Shown: positions 40,001-53,800 of the stretch, one piece after another
Layout of the letters: each line of letters opens with the position of its first letter
Position numbering within the stretch: position 1 is the first letter of the stretch
Assembly: GCA_037389465.1 (NCBI GenBank)
Contig: JAZARR010000146.1
Coordinates: 8,231,168 to 8,295,167, forward strand
DNA length: 64,000 bases
Direction of reading: 5' to 3'
Origin: Baylisascaris procyonis
Lineage: Eukaryota; Nematoda; Chromadorea; Rhabditida; Ascarididae
Position numbers and translations under genes: made by a program
Notes under the pieces: model-generated
What the model was told of the DNA's origin: nothing
Database searches by the model: none
Seen by the model: only the letters and a program-made list of their open reading frames with translations

Positions 40001-43000
40001 AAGTCGATTTGCATCATCACATCTTACCAATGAAGAGTTCTGCCGTCTAGAATCGTTGAAACTTTTGTTTTTGAAGGATGGGAATTTGGTCGTGGAATTT
40101 TCCTTATGTGTTTATCCCTCTAGGCCCTCTGGTATATCCGATTTTCTGAATTGTTACATCTTTGCCAGATTTTGTTGAGGCATATTTTGAGGACTTCTTA
40201 AAGGGCAAAAACTTTGTCCTCTCCACCTAAAGAAGGGACCGCCGTCAAGACCTCAAATTTCAAAAATGACCTATTCAATATTTCCTGGTTGGAAACCAAC
40301 ATTAATGAAGTTTGGCGGTGATCTGACCGTTACTTAGGGTAGGCAATTGCTAACAAAACGGCGTAGGGGCCCCGCTGGGGACAAATATTTGAGGTGATAA
40401 GCGGTTGTTTTTCTAGGTACAACTGTCTGTGCCTGCTATCGCGGCTTCTTCTCTGCCGAATCCTTCATTCCGTGTTGTCACTCATCGTGCGCCATCTTAT
40501 CGAAGTGGTGTTTCTCGTGCACATAAAACGTAATGTTTATTCACTGGGTTCTTGCTTTCTGCTTTTTCACTTTCAAGCACTTCTTAATGCCAACATTAGA
40601 CTTCTTTTCATGTTATGTGGGCAAGTGTATCATGTTTGCAGCAGCCTAAACCTTGAGCTAACTATATTTTAGAGCAATACGATGTTGATTTACCTTCCAA
40701 TTATTTATTTTACTTCCCCACTCATTTGCATTGAATGTTAGATCGTCCGCAGTTGCACGGTGGACTAATTACTGAGAACAAAGAAATTGAAAAACGCAAG
40801 CAAATGGGGGAAGGGGGAGGGAATTGAAAGAGAGCGAGAAGGAATTTATAACTGTAAGAAATGAATTTGTATTTAAAAGACGAGTTTTGATTTGGTATAT
40901 GTATTTGTTATTTCACTGTTCCTCATTGGATCGTTGACCATTCTTTAATTCACATCAATCAGTGACTTGTAAATGATACAGATGTAGTGTTCGAATGGGT
41001 TACCCGAATGGATGGGTTGTAAATTGCCACATACAACAAATATACTCTTGAGGTGTATCTCTAGGAATATAAGGGGATCGATTTTTGAAGCAAATGCATG
41101 AGACGATTGCTTTTAAGGTCGCTTTCGACAATGTTGCCAATGATGGGACGTGGTAGTGCGAAGCAGCTCGCGAATATGGCCGTAATAGGAGACGATGGAC
41201 CGACAGTACGTCAGCACCTACAGCAACAGCAACAGAAAGCCAAGTTGCAGCAGCAGCTCGCATTACAAGCAAAGCATGACGCTCAGCAGACACCCGGCTG
41301 CGATCAGCCACACAATGTTATAGTTAATTTCTTTAATGCTTTTATTGGAACACTCACAGAGTACTGCATAGGCTAATTTTAAGCGATGGAAGTGGGGTTG
41401 ACTCAAAATGTTCAAATAACCTACCTCACATTAAAACGTTATAGAGATCTCTTATCCTCGATCCTCTTTTTTTTTACGTCAGTATCCTCGATCCGCTTAC
41501 CTTTTTTTCTTTGAAACGTTCAGCGTTATCATGGAACAGCTTCAGAAATGCTGCTTGACCCCATGCCCTTTGTTTCTTCCGTTTCTTTCGGCTACTGCCA
41601 TCTTCGAAAGTGTTTTCCACCTCGTAATGCTTACTCAAACTCGGCTCGCATATTACACCCTTCGTTATATCATTTTTTTCTCTCAAAATGGTTTTCATTC
41701 GTTCCATTCATCAGCTCAGAATGAAATATAAAATATGGTTTTTGTGTTGTCACGTCTAGTTATGTTCAAGCTTGTGGGTTTGGCGGTAATGTATGGCAGT
41801 AAAATTTCTGCAATTGCCATGGGGACCCAAAACTACGATAGTAGCGCTTTCAGTTCCACTTAATAGAGATGTAACACTTTTGTCTCAGACATGTGCACAT
41901 ATGACTTCTATTATCATCTGTGGATTCCTCAGAGAATTGAGTTCTGCACTGTTTATGGATAATTTGCGTGCAGGTGCACTAAGTTTTTCGCTCATTAGGA
42001 ATTGTTTGGCAGCTCAAGGCCAGGGCAATATTGCGAAGCGTTGAATAGCCTAGTGCAGTGTTTTTTTTTTTTTTTTTTGCGTTGATTGGCCTTCTGATCC
42101 GATTCTTTGTAGTCGAGTGCTTCAAATACCCGTCCATCATATGGGCATTATTTACGTTCGGTGCATTTTCCAAGATTTTGTTTGCACCTCTGCACCAGAT
42201 ATTATTTGCACCTCGGTAGCTGCTTGCGTTGATCGCCTTGATAGAATCTGGCTACCAAACGAGCTTTGGTTTTTTGCGTTTTTTTTTTTTGAATGAGATC
42301 AAAATATTTTATCATGCGATGCCAAGAGCAGTATTTCATATGTTTTTATTCGTAGCATTGCATGGCTAAATTTTTCGAGTCAGAAACCGAAATATTTTTG
42401 TCTATTATATTATAGAGCGAAGCTAATGAGGTATCACAATCGGTCATTTTACGTGATACGGTCATGTCTACGACTCGAACAAAAACAACCGGAGGTTTGA
42501 GTGGTGTTCAGCGGCCGTATGTTCCTCGATTATCGACAGCCGAACGACAAAGAGCTGCAGCTGAAGCAGTGAGGCAATTGCAATTACAAGACAACAGTGA
42601 GTCCGGTACCGTCATATGCTCATCTTTCAGCTTGCTTTCTATTTTCCAAAAGCACATCTGGACGGTATTTTAAACCAGACCGAGGTTACTTCGAGCAGTT
42701 GTTCACTGTTGGTCCCGTTCTCAATGAGCAGACTGTTGCGCAATTTGTGGACGATCTGTTCGCTAGCAGTATATGCATTTATTTGGAGTGCAGACATAAT
42801 AGAAATCATAAAGCTGAAACTGTGAACAAATCATAAGTCATGAATCGCAAACATATCTTTCGTTCGACACTCTTCGCTTTTATAACGCTCATCTCACAGT
42901 GTTGAACTATATGTGGCATCATGTGTTAAACGGTTGAATAGAAAGACCAAAAAGGTTTGTATATGCATTATGTTGGTGTGATATTGCATCACTGAATATC

Positions 43001-46000
43001 TAGTATAATGTAATCAGTTGTTTTAAGCACAACGATTGCAACGCAGTCAATCGCAGCCGACGAATGTGTTAAACACGTTGGGTTCGTTCCAGACGTCATC
43101 GTCTAACGTTACACCGACATTTATGCAAACTACGATGCAGCAGCGTATGCCACTACAGGTTGTTCTTTGCAAGTCTAACAAGTTTTAGAGATGCTCAGTG
43201 AATTCGAGTGAAGGGATTCTAGCGATGTATAATGCTATGTCCAATGATGCTAAAAGCTGCATTCCCATCAAATCTGATAGTAGTAGATGGTTATATTATT
43301 GCTCATTGTTGTTTCTTCACGTTTGCTCAGAATTGCTGCCTAGAATTTTGGTGTTAAGAAGAATTCAATAATAAGGTTGCATTTTCTTGTATAATATTTT
43401 TATGAGCGAAGGAAGTTCAGATTTCTCAAGCGGAACAGCGAACGGATCCATTGCCGACCACTGTGAACGACACACAAAACAGAGCGCTTTTACCTGCGAA
43501 AAGGACACTTTTAAGGAAGAGGTCTGCCTATGAGAAACTAATTTTGCTTCTTCTCGTTGTCTTTTATGCTCACTGCTTAGAAGTAAGGATAAATATGTAG
43601 CAGTGCTAATTCACTACTTCCTAGAAAATGGGATTTTTAAATTTCCCATTAAAGGGCTAGAGGAAAGGTGTATGTTAGGTTTTGTTTTTATTTTTAAGCT
43701 TTTGATTAAAGCAGCTGAATTGATTGTATATTATGCATCATGAAATGTTATGATATTCCACCTTATTTTTGAGGAATTTTACTGCATGGTTTGCAGATAG
43801 TCTATACAAAATGAGTTACTGAACTAGCACTTCTAAGAATCTGTCGCTGAAAGAAACAGGGAACAAGTCATTGAAAAGTGTATATTTGAGAAAATGACTT
43901 GGCCTTCGTAATTCACAAATGATTAACAGATTAGCCACATTTATTGGTAATTCTTTGCACTCTTTGAATTTTATATTTATCTTCTTGCTAGTCTAATTTT
44001 ATAAAATACTTCTTTACTATTGGCTGAAAGTAGTTTCGATAAGTCAACTGATTCATTTCGATTCCTTCGCAAAGAGACCGATTTCTTGATGGTATATATA
44101 AGTAAGAAACTTATATTGTTGGTATCAAAACTGTGGTGGTGTCATATTTGTTCCGGGATTAGTAAAAGTGCAATGAGTAGTCAGATTTTATTCGCCCTTA
44201 TTTCACTTATCGTTGTTGCATCTTTGAAGCAGGTAAAGTGTTGATTGTGCTTTTGCGACAGCTCGCTTAGTCAGGTTGCTAGTGCAGGACATGCTCTATC
44301 ATTCGTTACGAGTGTATATACGCATTTCAGTGCTGCTATAGAGAGGTGCAGGTTACCTATCAGACTTCAATGTCACCTTGAACTTCTATAATAAATAGAT
44401 TTTAGTTCTAGGTCGCAGCATCCGGTTTCGCAAGTTCACGTTACGATGTTAAGCTCAGCACCCAATCAGCCTCTAGCTGCCACTCAACAGATGGTTGGCG
44501 ACAGTGAGCGTCCCTTTCCCCTGCAAGCATCTGACGGTGCAATGCCTGAGGTCTCCGTTAAAGTTGTTTTTCCCTATGCATGACAAAATGAGCAGCTGAA
44601 TTTCGATAATTTTTTATGCTCGCTCCGCGCATCAATGCGCTTTTTTAAGTAGCAAAGATGATAGATATAGCTAGCAGTTCATCTATTTCTTCTATTCGAA
44701 GGTCGTTGGTCTGTTTGCTAGTGACATGGAGTATGCGTTGGTCTTTCCACATTAATGCGCTAAGGTGACACAGATGTAGCTAGCAGAGTATATAAATCTA
44801 TTCGAAGCGTTTTGGTCTGTGCTTTTATTCCGCATCAAAGAGGTGAACGTTTGTTGTTGAAAACCTTTGACATGTCGTTTTCGATGAAAGGTTTAATAAT
44901 TGAATCCCTTTTGTCGGTTCATTTTTTCAGATGCAATAGTTGTCGGCGACAAATACCACCTTCGTTTCTCCCTTTCTACTTCTTAGTCATAGGCTTTTTG
45001 CGTTCTGAACTTTCCTGCTTATATCTTATCAGTTTCTAAATTTAAACTCGCAAAGTTTAATTATTTTAACAGCTAATGTTAAATTGGGTACGTTCCCCCA
45101 TCAGTCCTTTCTTCTACTAATTTAGGACAATCTGTCATGCATAGAAGGAAATTTTTCTTACTTTGCATATGACTTTGTACCAGTTATCTACTTTTAAGGT
45201 TTCCGGTCAGCGTATCCCACAGGACGGAATACATTCGACACCAGAGGTTCAATCGCAGTTCTTGGCTCAGCCACCTCGACAACAGGCTATATCACCTCAG
45301 CACTTTTCGCAGGTTGAATTTTGATAGTCGACCCAATTTTCTTCTTGGATAACGTTGATGATTGCCGGCTAGCTGGTCATACTATTATCATTAAGCGGAT
45401 TTTTCATTTGAATGAATTAAACATGATTTGTATCGAATATTTGAATGGCGTTCCTTCTGAGTGTGAGCTGTTCTGCTTTTTTTTTCGTATCCGCCCGCTA
45501 GCCTCTTTTCACCGAGATGACTCTTGAACGTTAATATTATATTGCATTAGGCGACGGAAGGTCCTGAGCCCGATTTGGTGGAGCAACAGAAGCAGCAGGG
45601 TGGACTTGTGCGTAGGCCACAAAAGGCACTTGTCGTGTCCAATGCGGGTTCGAGCACGGTTGTCACCGAGCGACACGGTTCTTCAGTTGTCGTCACTCAT
45701 CAGAAACCAGTAGCACCTGTCGCCGGTCACTTTGTGCATCCTCACACGTTGCAGTCAGGCTCGTCTTTTCTTGTTTTTTGCGCCTTGTAAATTCATGGCT
45801 TTGTAGGTTTTCGATTCAATCAGCTTCCCTTAGTACATTTTCTTTTGCTTACTTTTTAAATACCTCAGATAGGCTGCTTTTAAATATATATCTCGGCGCA
45901 AAGGAAGTTCAGAAGTGAGAAATTCGGTTATAGTTTTTGTATCAGAAGTTGTTTCTAACCTCGAAAGGGGCTATTCGGATGTGCTGCTGCATTCCTTTCT

Positions 46001-49000
46001 TTTCCTTATTGCAGTTGGCAATACCAGCTCAACAAAGGAGTGCAAACAAAAAGTTGTTTTGATGGCGATGGCGCCATATAAATTCTGTGTAGGACGTCAT
46101 TGAGTTTCCTGTAGTCTTTCAGTTAAAAACACTCTACTTGCAAGGATTTTTACAATTAAACATTGTTTTCAGCCGAAATTATTATTGTCAATTTAACAAA
46201 AATTGCTTGAAACCATGTGTACCTTAATAGGTTGATGTAAATATTTGAAATGCTCTGAAAGAGATGCGTCGTAATGGAAATATATATTCTGTTTAGGTAT
46301 TTGTACCCAAACAATGGGGAGCACAGCACTGCGTCAACGTATTGCCAGGTTGCCACCTCACGTATTGCGACAGAAACAGGAAGAGCAGATGTATCTACGC
46401 AAGAGCTACTTTTTGAAGAGGACCATCAAAGCCCTTGTTTTTGTATGTCAATTTTGATTTGATTTCCCATCTCAATAAGGAATTCCGTTTCATTTGCATA
46501 TCTTCGCATAGATTCATTCTCCTTTGAAGCGCTAAGTGCAGCCACGTTTCAGTGGGTGAATCTAGTCGTTATGAATTGACCTTTTTAAAAACTTTTCGAT
46601 GCTTGTATGCTTCACTGATATGCTTTCCACAGTTACGTTACTCAGCGATTGATTTTGCCAGCATAGAGGTTTATCGGCCATTTCAGAGGGAAATGCTTTT
46701 AGTGCTGTTTGTGAAAATGTGAAGAATATTCTAGTAAAATTCTTCGTTAAAACGTATAAAGATTAGTTGGAGAGTCTCGATGTTTATATTGTTTAGTGTA
46801 AATTTCTCACTTATAATTCGCTACCACAAGTTGTTACATAAATATTTCCATTAGTGTGAAAGAATTTGATAAGTAACAAAGTATGTTTGCGCCTCTCCCT
46901 TCATTTCTATTGGCTTTTGCGTTGGAGGATTGCAACCGTATGAACACCACCAATGCCAAAGATATGAATTGTGATGGGTGTAATTGATGTTGTAGGATAA
47001 CTTCTTTCCATATTTCACACTGATAAAGCAATTTTTATAGAATTTAGTAAATGGATGTTTAAGATTAAAATAACTAGCATTCATTTTACATTCGTCTATT
47101 TTTCATTTTGCAGCGATCAATTCACAAAAATGAGTCTTTCGTAGAAATAATATGCGAACGCTGAGACTGTTAATTAGAGCATAATGGGATTTTTTTCGTA
47201 TCTATTATCTGTTGGTAATCTTTGAAGGAGGTTGATTAGAAGAGGAAAATACAAATATGCGCCTCATTTATGCTCGTTTAACATACTTTTGCATTTTTCT
47301 TTATGCTTGTGCAATTGGTTGGCTTGCTGAAGCGGATTATAAGAGAACATATCATGCGAATTTCAGTCACATATTTCTAGTTTAATGAAGTGATTTTGCT
47401 ATTCTATCATTTTTTTCGGATGTAAAATCAACAAAGGTACTTGCTCGCAGTAGGTATTTTCTAAAGTTTTCCGAGTGGTGGGGAGGGGTGTTGTTGGCGA
47501 TTCATGGTGCGTAACGTTGACATTATAGGCCTTACCACTTTTGAGTTAGGAATTGCAATTATTCTTCGCTAGTTGGTTTAGTTATTGCTCATCTTCGATT
47601 CACTGCAATTTCAAATCTAAGTTATTTTCGTTGTCAGTTGATGCGGCTTAGCACAGTTCGCCAATGAACAGCGCCTTTCTTGTTTTACTTATCGCATAGG
47701 GTTTATGCTATTTATATACGAACGAATCAATTGATTGCGTTCTCTTGAAATTGAGTTGCCCACCGGCGTTAGCATCGTAGCAATACTTCGATCAGTGAGT
47801 ATGACAGAATGAACAGTCGGTTTCTAGGTGGTAGTGAGCTATGGAGTGCAATATAGGTTTATAGGTGCGTTAATCGAGATAATAGACAATTTCTGTAATC
47901 GTATCTCAATGCTGATTGCCATTTCATTTTTCTATTCCTCGATACTCTTGACACACGTTGTCCATTTCGATGAGGAGGGTATCCACTAATGAAGTGAACC
48001 TGCTTGTAGAAGAATGGAGCGCTCTGTGATGAGGTGGCACGGCTCAATCAACGCATTCAAACGGTTACTGATGAAAGAAAGTAAGTTATTGACGATTATT
48101 GCTAGAATACGAACGTCCCACTTATACAAAATATTTTTTGCTACTTGAGTGTTCTTAACAGTTTTGGGCTCTATTAACCATTGAAATGTAGTGGTAGTGT
48201 AACCGAAGTGCATTCGTTTTTTTTTTTCTAGAAATGGCTAACGGATTCCAAGTTCTGAAACATTGTAGACTTATTCGAATTTTTTTTTTCTTCCTCTGAC
48301 TCTGAATTCAGAAGGGAATTTTAAGCAGAGGACATTTAGAAGGGTGTTACAACCGATTAATAGGAAGTATAACCAGAATGTAGTGTCTTTCGGGCAATTT
48401 GGATTGCGTAGATCATGACTGGAAGGCACCTTCCGTACACAGCCGACCTGTTCCTAACATGTGATGTGTTATTCCAAGAAATTCGTCTTCTTTAAGGGGA
48501 GATCTTTGATTACATTAGTCAGAAACCACCTTCTCTGATGCCGCATTATGCGTCGACGACAGGTCGGTAAATGCATAGCAGCCTTCCCCTCCTATCCACC
48601 TGTGGGGACGTGCTTCGAGGCGAATTGGCTGTCTTACGAGAGGGGGGACTGTGAAGCTTGATCGGCACCTTTGAAAAGTGCCAGATGTGCACGGTGGGGC
48701 ATGTTGCATGAACGTGGTTCAGTGCATAGTCGATGCAGTGCTCTGAATTTGTTGATGCTGCTGTTGTAGTGAAGCATGTGTGTTGAATTCATTAACTATG
48801 CCTGTGCCTTAATAAGCTTGTAAAGTTTATTAGTGGGAATAACTAGCGCGGTGTGCCAACGGATGTATACGGTATGAGATCATCTATTCCCAAGGTTATA
48901 TAGCCATTCGTGTCAGGGAAGTAACAATATCCTCCCAATATCCGGGCTAAGGATCTCAAGCTTGGACACGGAAAGGCAATATCTCTGCACAATTTTCCAT

Positions 49001-50817
49001 TCGCACCGTTTTCCCTTCGGCTGCAATGTTCATTATTGCAGGATGCTTGCAAAACGATTGCAACATTACGAACGGAACCGAATAAGAAGGATACAAACGA
49101 AAATGAAGAAGGTATGCCGCTTTCGTTTTTTTATAACTCGCCTTTTATGATGCTCTTAGTGAATACATTAATGCGCTTTGTTCTTCAGACACTAAACATC
49201 GTGACACATATCAAAGTGCCATTTTTAACTGTTGTTATGAGTTGGTTTACCTACCTCTAACTTTGAAAATGTAAGTTGATGTAGATGGCGTCAGTCATGA
49301 GGAGAGAGTTGTGTGTAGCATGAGTTGCGATGCTCTTAACTTTATATTAGTCTGTCACCTAATTTTTCTTTCAGTTAAAAACTTTTCGGGGACTTCTTAT
49401 TTTATTTTTTTGCAGCTTCAACTTTAAATTACAAGTGATTCTCTTGCGCAAAGTTTGGATGGTATATGGGAATCAAGAACGTTTTTGATGTTTAGCTGCA
49501 TCCATCTGTTTCTTTCAAATTCTAAAAAATATGTTCCAACTTCAAACCGCAGAATAAGCTGTGCTATAGTGGTAAGGAGAAAGACCTGAGACCAACTTGG
49601 TCATTCTCATGGGGAGAGCCTTATCTTAAAGCGGGGATCTGTGTAAGTGACTAATTTTCTTCACTTCCTGCTTGCAGGGGAACTTTTTCGGGAGTCGGTG
49701 AACTGGAAAAATCTACGGTTGCGCATATTTCCCTTCAGTGAAAGTTTTGAAAGCGTTTTTAGGTTTTAAAAGTCCGTGCAGAGAGAAATATGAAACTTGT
49801 GCTAAGTTCGAGCAGATATGTCTCATGGAGTGTTGGCAAGTTGAGCAACAGGTTTCTTTACGCTTCGGTCAAGCGAATTGTTTCAGGCCGCAGCACTGGC
49901 AGCCAAGATGAGCGCCTTCCAAGCTGCGCCGATGTCATTGGGCGTCGAAATGGAAGTGGAATCACTTGAGGCGCGCAACGAAGCTAACGACATGGAGGAC
50001 AACGAAAATGAATCGGAGAAAAGTCCATCGTCTAGCTGTTCTCCATCTCCCATCACAAGCAATTCCGTATCTTTCCTATTCTTCGATTTTTTACAGTCAC
50101 AGTTAAAGATCTTAGTTGCTTCAGTGACACGCATAGTAAACTTCCGCTATTTTAGCAAGTTTTCGTCCTCGTGGTGGCATACATTTATGTGGGAAGCGGA
50201 TCTCGATAGGCTTCCTTCTTTTTCCTATCTGCTTCCTGTGTGAAATATTTCCGCCTTTTATGGCCTTTAAAAACAAGAACCCGCAGGCTTGAAGTAGTCG
50301 GATAGGACGTTAGTTTTGCCGAACATTTTTTTTTCTTGTTTCACGTGGAAGTAAGCATTAAAGCTCGACAAATGTACATGACGAGATATCACTTCCATAG
50401 AGATCACAGTTTTCTATGAGATTTAACCAAATCCGGTTAATCAGGCTGATGATCTAAAGGAACATAATGTGCATGAAATTCCACTACGGAGCACTTGCGG
50501 ATGTCAAAATTAAATCTATGGACATGTAGCGTCAAACCTAGATAGTTTTAAAAGTACTGAAACTGTAAAGCGTTCTTAGCGACCTGTGCTTTAGTGAAGT
50601 GAGCTTTATTTTTGCTCTAAATTATCGTCACTAAATTATTCGTACGGTTTAGGCATCTCGTGTGGCGACTCCGGAATCGATGCGACCGCTAGAGACCGGC
50701 ATTACTACAACGCCATCAGCTCAAAGCAGCAGAAAATACAAATGGAAAAGTCGTAAAAGTGAACGTCAGCCAACGAGGAGTGCAGCACGCAAAGCGAAAA
50801 GAAACACTCCCACTTGA
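37094..50817 (+). CDS. Q/S/A-rich nuclear-looking protein with INO80E/TBRG1-like coiled coil (about 738 aa)
   Basis: Exons: 37094-37151, 38134-38216, 38780-38903, 39589-39671, 40417-40529, 41118-41322, 42416-42596, 43028-43158, 43421-43521, 44412-44562, 45199-45312, 45551-45753, 46015-46052, 46297-46442, 48010-48080, 49042-49111, 49887-50066 and 50653-50817 (TGA). Phases agree across all 18. Residues 1-150 are Ser/Ala/Thr/Gln-rich. Residues 189-210 hold a glutamine tract (HLQQQQQKAKLQQQLALQ). Residues 561-610 form a coiled coil (KRTIKALVFKNGALCDEV, then DERKMLAKRLQHYE). This resembles the INO80E N-terminus and the TBRG1 helix, so a chromatin-associated role is possible but inferred. An acidic stretch (EANDMEDNENESEKS) and a basic tail (SSRKYKWKSRKSERQPTRSA) follow. 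Uncertain: the start (ATG 37094 is a candidate; the frame stays open back to acceptor 37054), exon ends at 41316/41322 and 44550/44562, and the 38-bp exon. Confidence 0.65.
44630..44821. repeat. Diverged direct duplication in an intron
   Basis: Two blocks, about 44630-44712 and 44752-44821, share the order ATCAATGCGC/ATTAATGCGC, GATGTAGCTAGCAG-like, CTATTCGAAG and TTGGTCTGT. They lie in the intron after exon 44412-44562 of the Q-rich gene. Origin unknown. Confidence 0.5.
46015..46052 (+). other. Candidate 38-bp microexon of the Q-rich gene
   Basis: The acceptor TTCCTTATTGCAG is strong and the donor is GTTGTT. Thirty-eight bases convert the phase-2 end at 45753 into the phase-1 start required at 46297, so including it repairs the frame. 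Without it, an unusual GC donor near 45760 would be needed. Confidence 0.45.
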
Positions 50818-53800
50818 TTTTCACAGAAGTGTGATGGTAAGATGCCGTAAATGCGAATCACAGAAGCTGTGATGATGAGATACCGTAAATGTTATTGACC
50901 CCATAGGTATTGAGCTCCCGAGCCCAGGTTTCCGTCCGCTACGAACACTTAAATGTAGCATGAAGTTAGAAGTGGAGATGCTTCTTTGTTTGTGTAATCG
51001 ATGTGAGATTGATCAAATTCGGGCATGAAAAGAGTTTTTGAGTTGGGCATTTCTCCCGATGGTCAATTTCGCAAGAAAATATGAGAGACTTTGATTGTTG
51101 TTTTTTTCTGAATATTTCACAGATTCATATTACATATTGAATCGTATTGTACGTACCACTTTCGCTTGTACGCTTTTTCGTTTAAAATTTCTTATTGTGT
51201 TTGCTTTCCAATTTTGAGGTGTTGTTCTTTCTTTCTATTTCATATACCTCACTTAGGAATATTAATGTGACTCTCGAGACTGTCGTTTTTTTTTTAAATA
51301 TAACATGGTGAAGGTCGATTAAGTTCAGATTGTTGAACTAAAATTTTTATCCCTCGGTATTCTCAAGCATGAATTTCAACAAGTGGAGAGGTGTGCTAGA
51401 GAAATTTGTACTACACGTGCCTTTGAATCCTACTCACCCGACCGGTCAGCTCCATCAAATTGCCAAGAAAAAGGAGATGTGCAGAATAGTGCCTCCATAT
51501 TTGAACTGACGCCACCAACTTCTCAAATGTTCTACAAAAAGTCCATTCATCATCAATTGGGTGTAAAAGAAAGTTGCGCTGGCTCACTGGAATTTTTTGG
51601 AGCCTCTGAATATCTTCAACTCTTTGTGAAGCTGATGTTCAAAGTGAAGTGTGCTCTAGGATGTTGTTGCACTCTTTGAAGTAAATTACGCTCATCACAT
51701 TGCAATAGTTGTCCAGTTGGAATTAGCGGGCAGACAGGCCGACAAACACAGACACAACATCGTCACAATGCAAGCGGTTTTGCATAAAAACAAAAGCAGG
51801 CCTCCTAGTGTATTTTCGCATCGTTGCAATGGGCACATATTTATGAGGGGAAGGATGTATGTTGCGTTGTGAAATAATCCTTTTTAAAAGTTATTTTATT
51901 ACAACGCATAAATGATGGGAGACGCATTTCGAAATGGTTGATGCACAACGATTAGATGCTGTAAGCATATCCGCTAGTTTTTGTAGGTCTCGTCTCATTT
52001 CTACTGAGCACCTATCCAACACGTGCTGCGTAAAGAAAGCGCTTGCCGACACGTGCCACTATGAGACGCTTTTCCCTCGCCAGATCGTCATCGACTTGTG
52101 TTCGGAAAGCACTGCAATGTAAGTACACTATTAGTGCAATGGGACTAATGAATGACGCATCGTAAGGACTGCAGTTTATTCGGTGTTTTCTACTAATCCG
52201 GGGTTAAATGTTGAATTAAGACGAAATTATCTTCTTTCCTATAGTTCACTAGTGAGTGGTCCAATCATTTGATTATAAAAGCTTTCGTTCTGCAGAAGAG
52301 GGAGACAAATCTACAACGGTGCCGGAAGGTGAATGTCTGTTCGTTGCGAACGTGTAATTGGTGTCGAAGTCCGTTTTGCTCAATTATGATCGTAACAGAG
52401 TTAAAACATGCGCGATGTCGGGAGTGACACCAACTTCCGGCTTTGCAGCAATGCTTGCAATTGGTTGTCGGTAACGTTGCTTGATCGGCAAACCAGCAGC
52501 TTTCGTTCGACCATCGAACGGGTTGCAGTTTTTTTATTAAGTCCTATTCCAATTGGTCTACCGTACCTTAAGACGAGGTACACAAGACCGTTTGGAATAG
52601 GACTCAATCAACAGCTGACTAAGGTCTGGTCAGCTTCTTTCACGCATATATGATGTCGGTGGGTTGGATACTCTCTCCTCTATGCGCGGAAGTTATGCGG
52701 TGAAATGCGGGTCGATGTGAGTGAGCTTTATTCATGTTTCGGTTTGTGTACCGTAGTTATGAGTCAATATTGCTACTGAATACGACGTAACAGTAGGACG
52801 GTTGTGGCATTGATGGTCTTTTTTAATGATATTCTCACAGAACAGCAGTCATCCAGGCAAATGCACGACATGGTCGCATTTCACTAAAGCTATGTCCACT
52901 AAAGTGATATTTTCACACTAAGACGAGGACCTGTGGTCAATGCATAGCTATAAGCGTGAACAGTGTGTTCAAAAGGTGGCTTTGATGTGATCCCCGAGCT
53001 GTGAAAATTCATATAGAGGAAAGAAGCGATCACAGTGGCGGATGGAGATGTTTGAACACGCCGAGCGGTTAGTGAAGATGTCTTATGGGCGGTGCCTGTT
53101 ACGATGAGACTCAACTTGATAAAATCATGCTATGGCCACCATTTCCGCTGTGGAGCGTTCAGTGACAGCTTCATTTCGGTGCTGAAGTGGCTGATCCGAA
53201 GCTTACATTTTGTGAATTTGTAATGCGGTTATTCAACAATTCCGACCTTATCTACTTTGCACGACGAACCATTACTTCAAATATGCGCGTCCATCGGCCC
53301 ATCCACATCCACACTTCTGGCCGCTGTGATACCATGTTTTCACTTTACAATCTTCTCCTATATAAACCGTACAATGCGCCCATCGCGGATGCACTGAACC
53401 CCGAAGCCTTTGAGTAACGATCACGGTATTCGTTTAACGACCAGTACTTTCTTGGCGGTTCCTGTTGCCGTAGTAATGTTTGCTTTGGTATGCGAGTGGT
53501 CATTGGAATCCCACTCGAGTGGCCAGTTGATTCCGGCACAGCCATAAGCTGACCACTTTCTGAGAGCACTTCAGAGTTGCTTCATTTTTTAGGCCGAAGG
53601 CAGAATGGATCGAATAGTATTGAAAGCAAAATGAATTGATGTGACTTAGATGCGACGTGCTGCTCGTTGTTTGCTGCTTGAAATAAACTGCAAATATCAC
53701 ATCATTTGTAAAGCGAGGACTGTCCCTGAAATCGGCTCATCCGTTGCGAACTATGTCTATAGCAACAGCAAAATGTAGGTGGAGTAACCGCTTATGATGC

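Noticed and set aside
51369..51509. 46-codon frame starting MNFNKWRGVLEKF
   Set aside because: No partner exons and no recognisable family; a 98-codon frame overlaps it in another phase. Not enough to call a gene.
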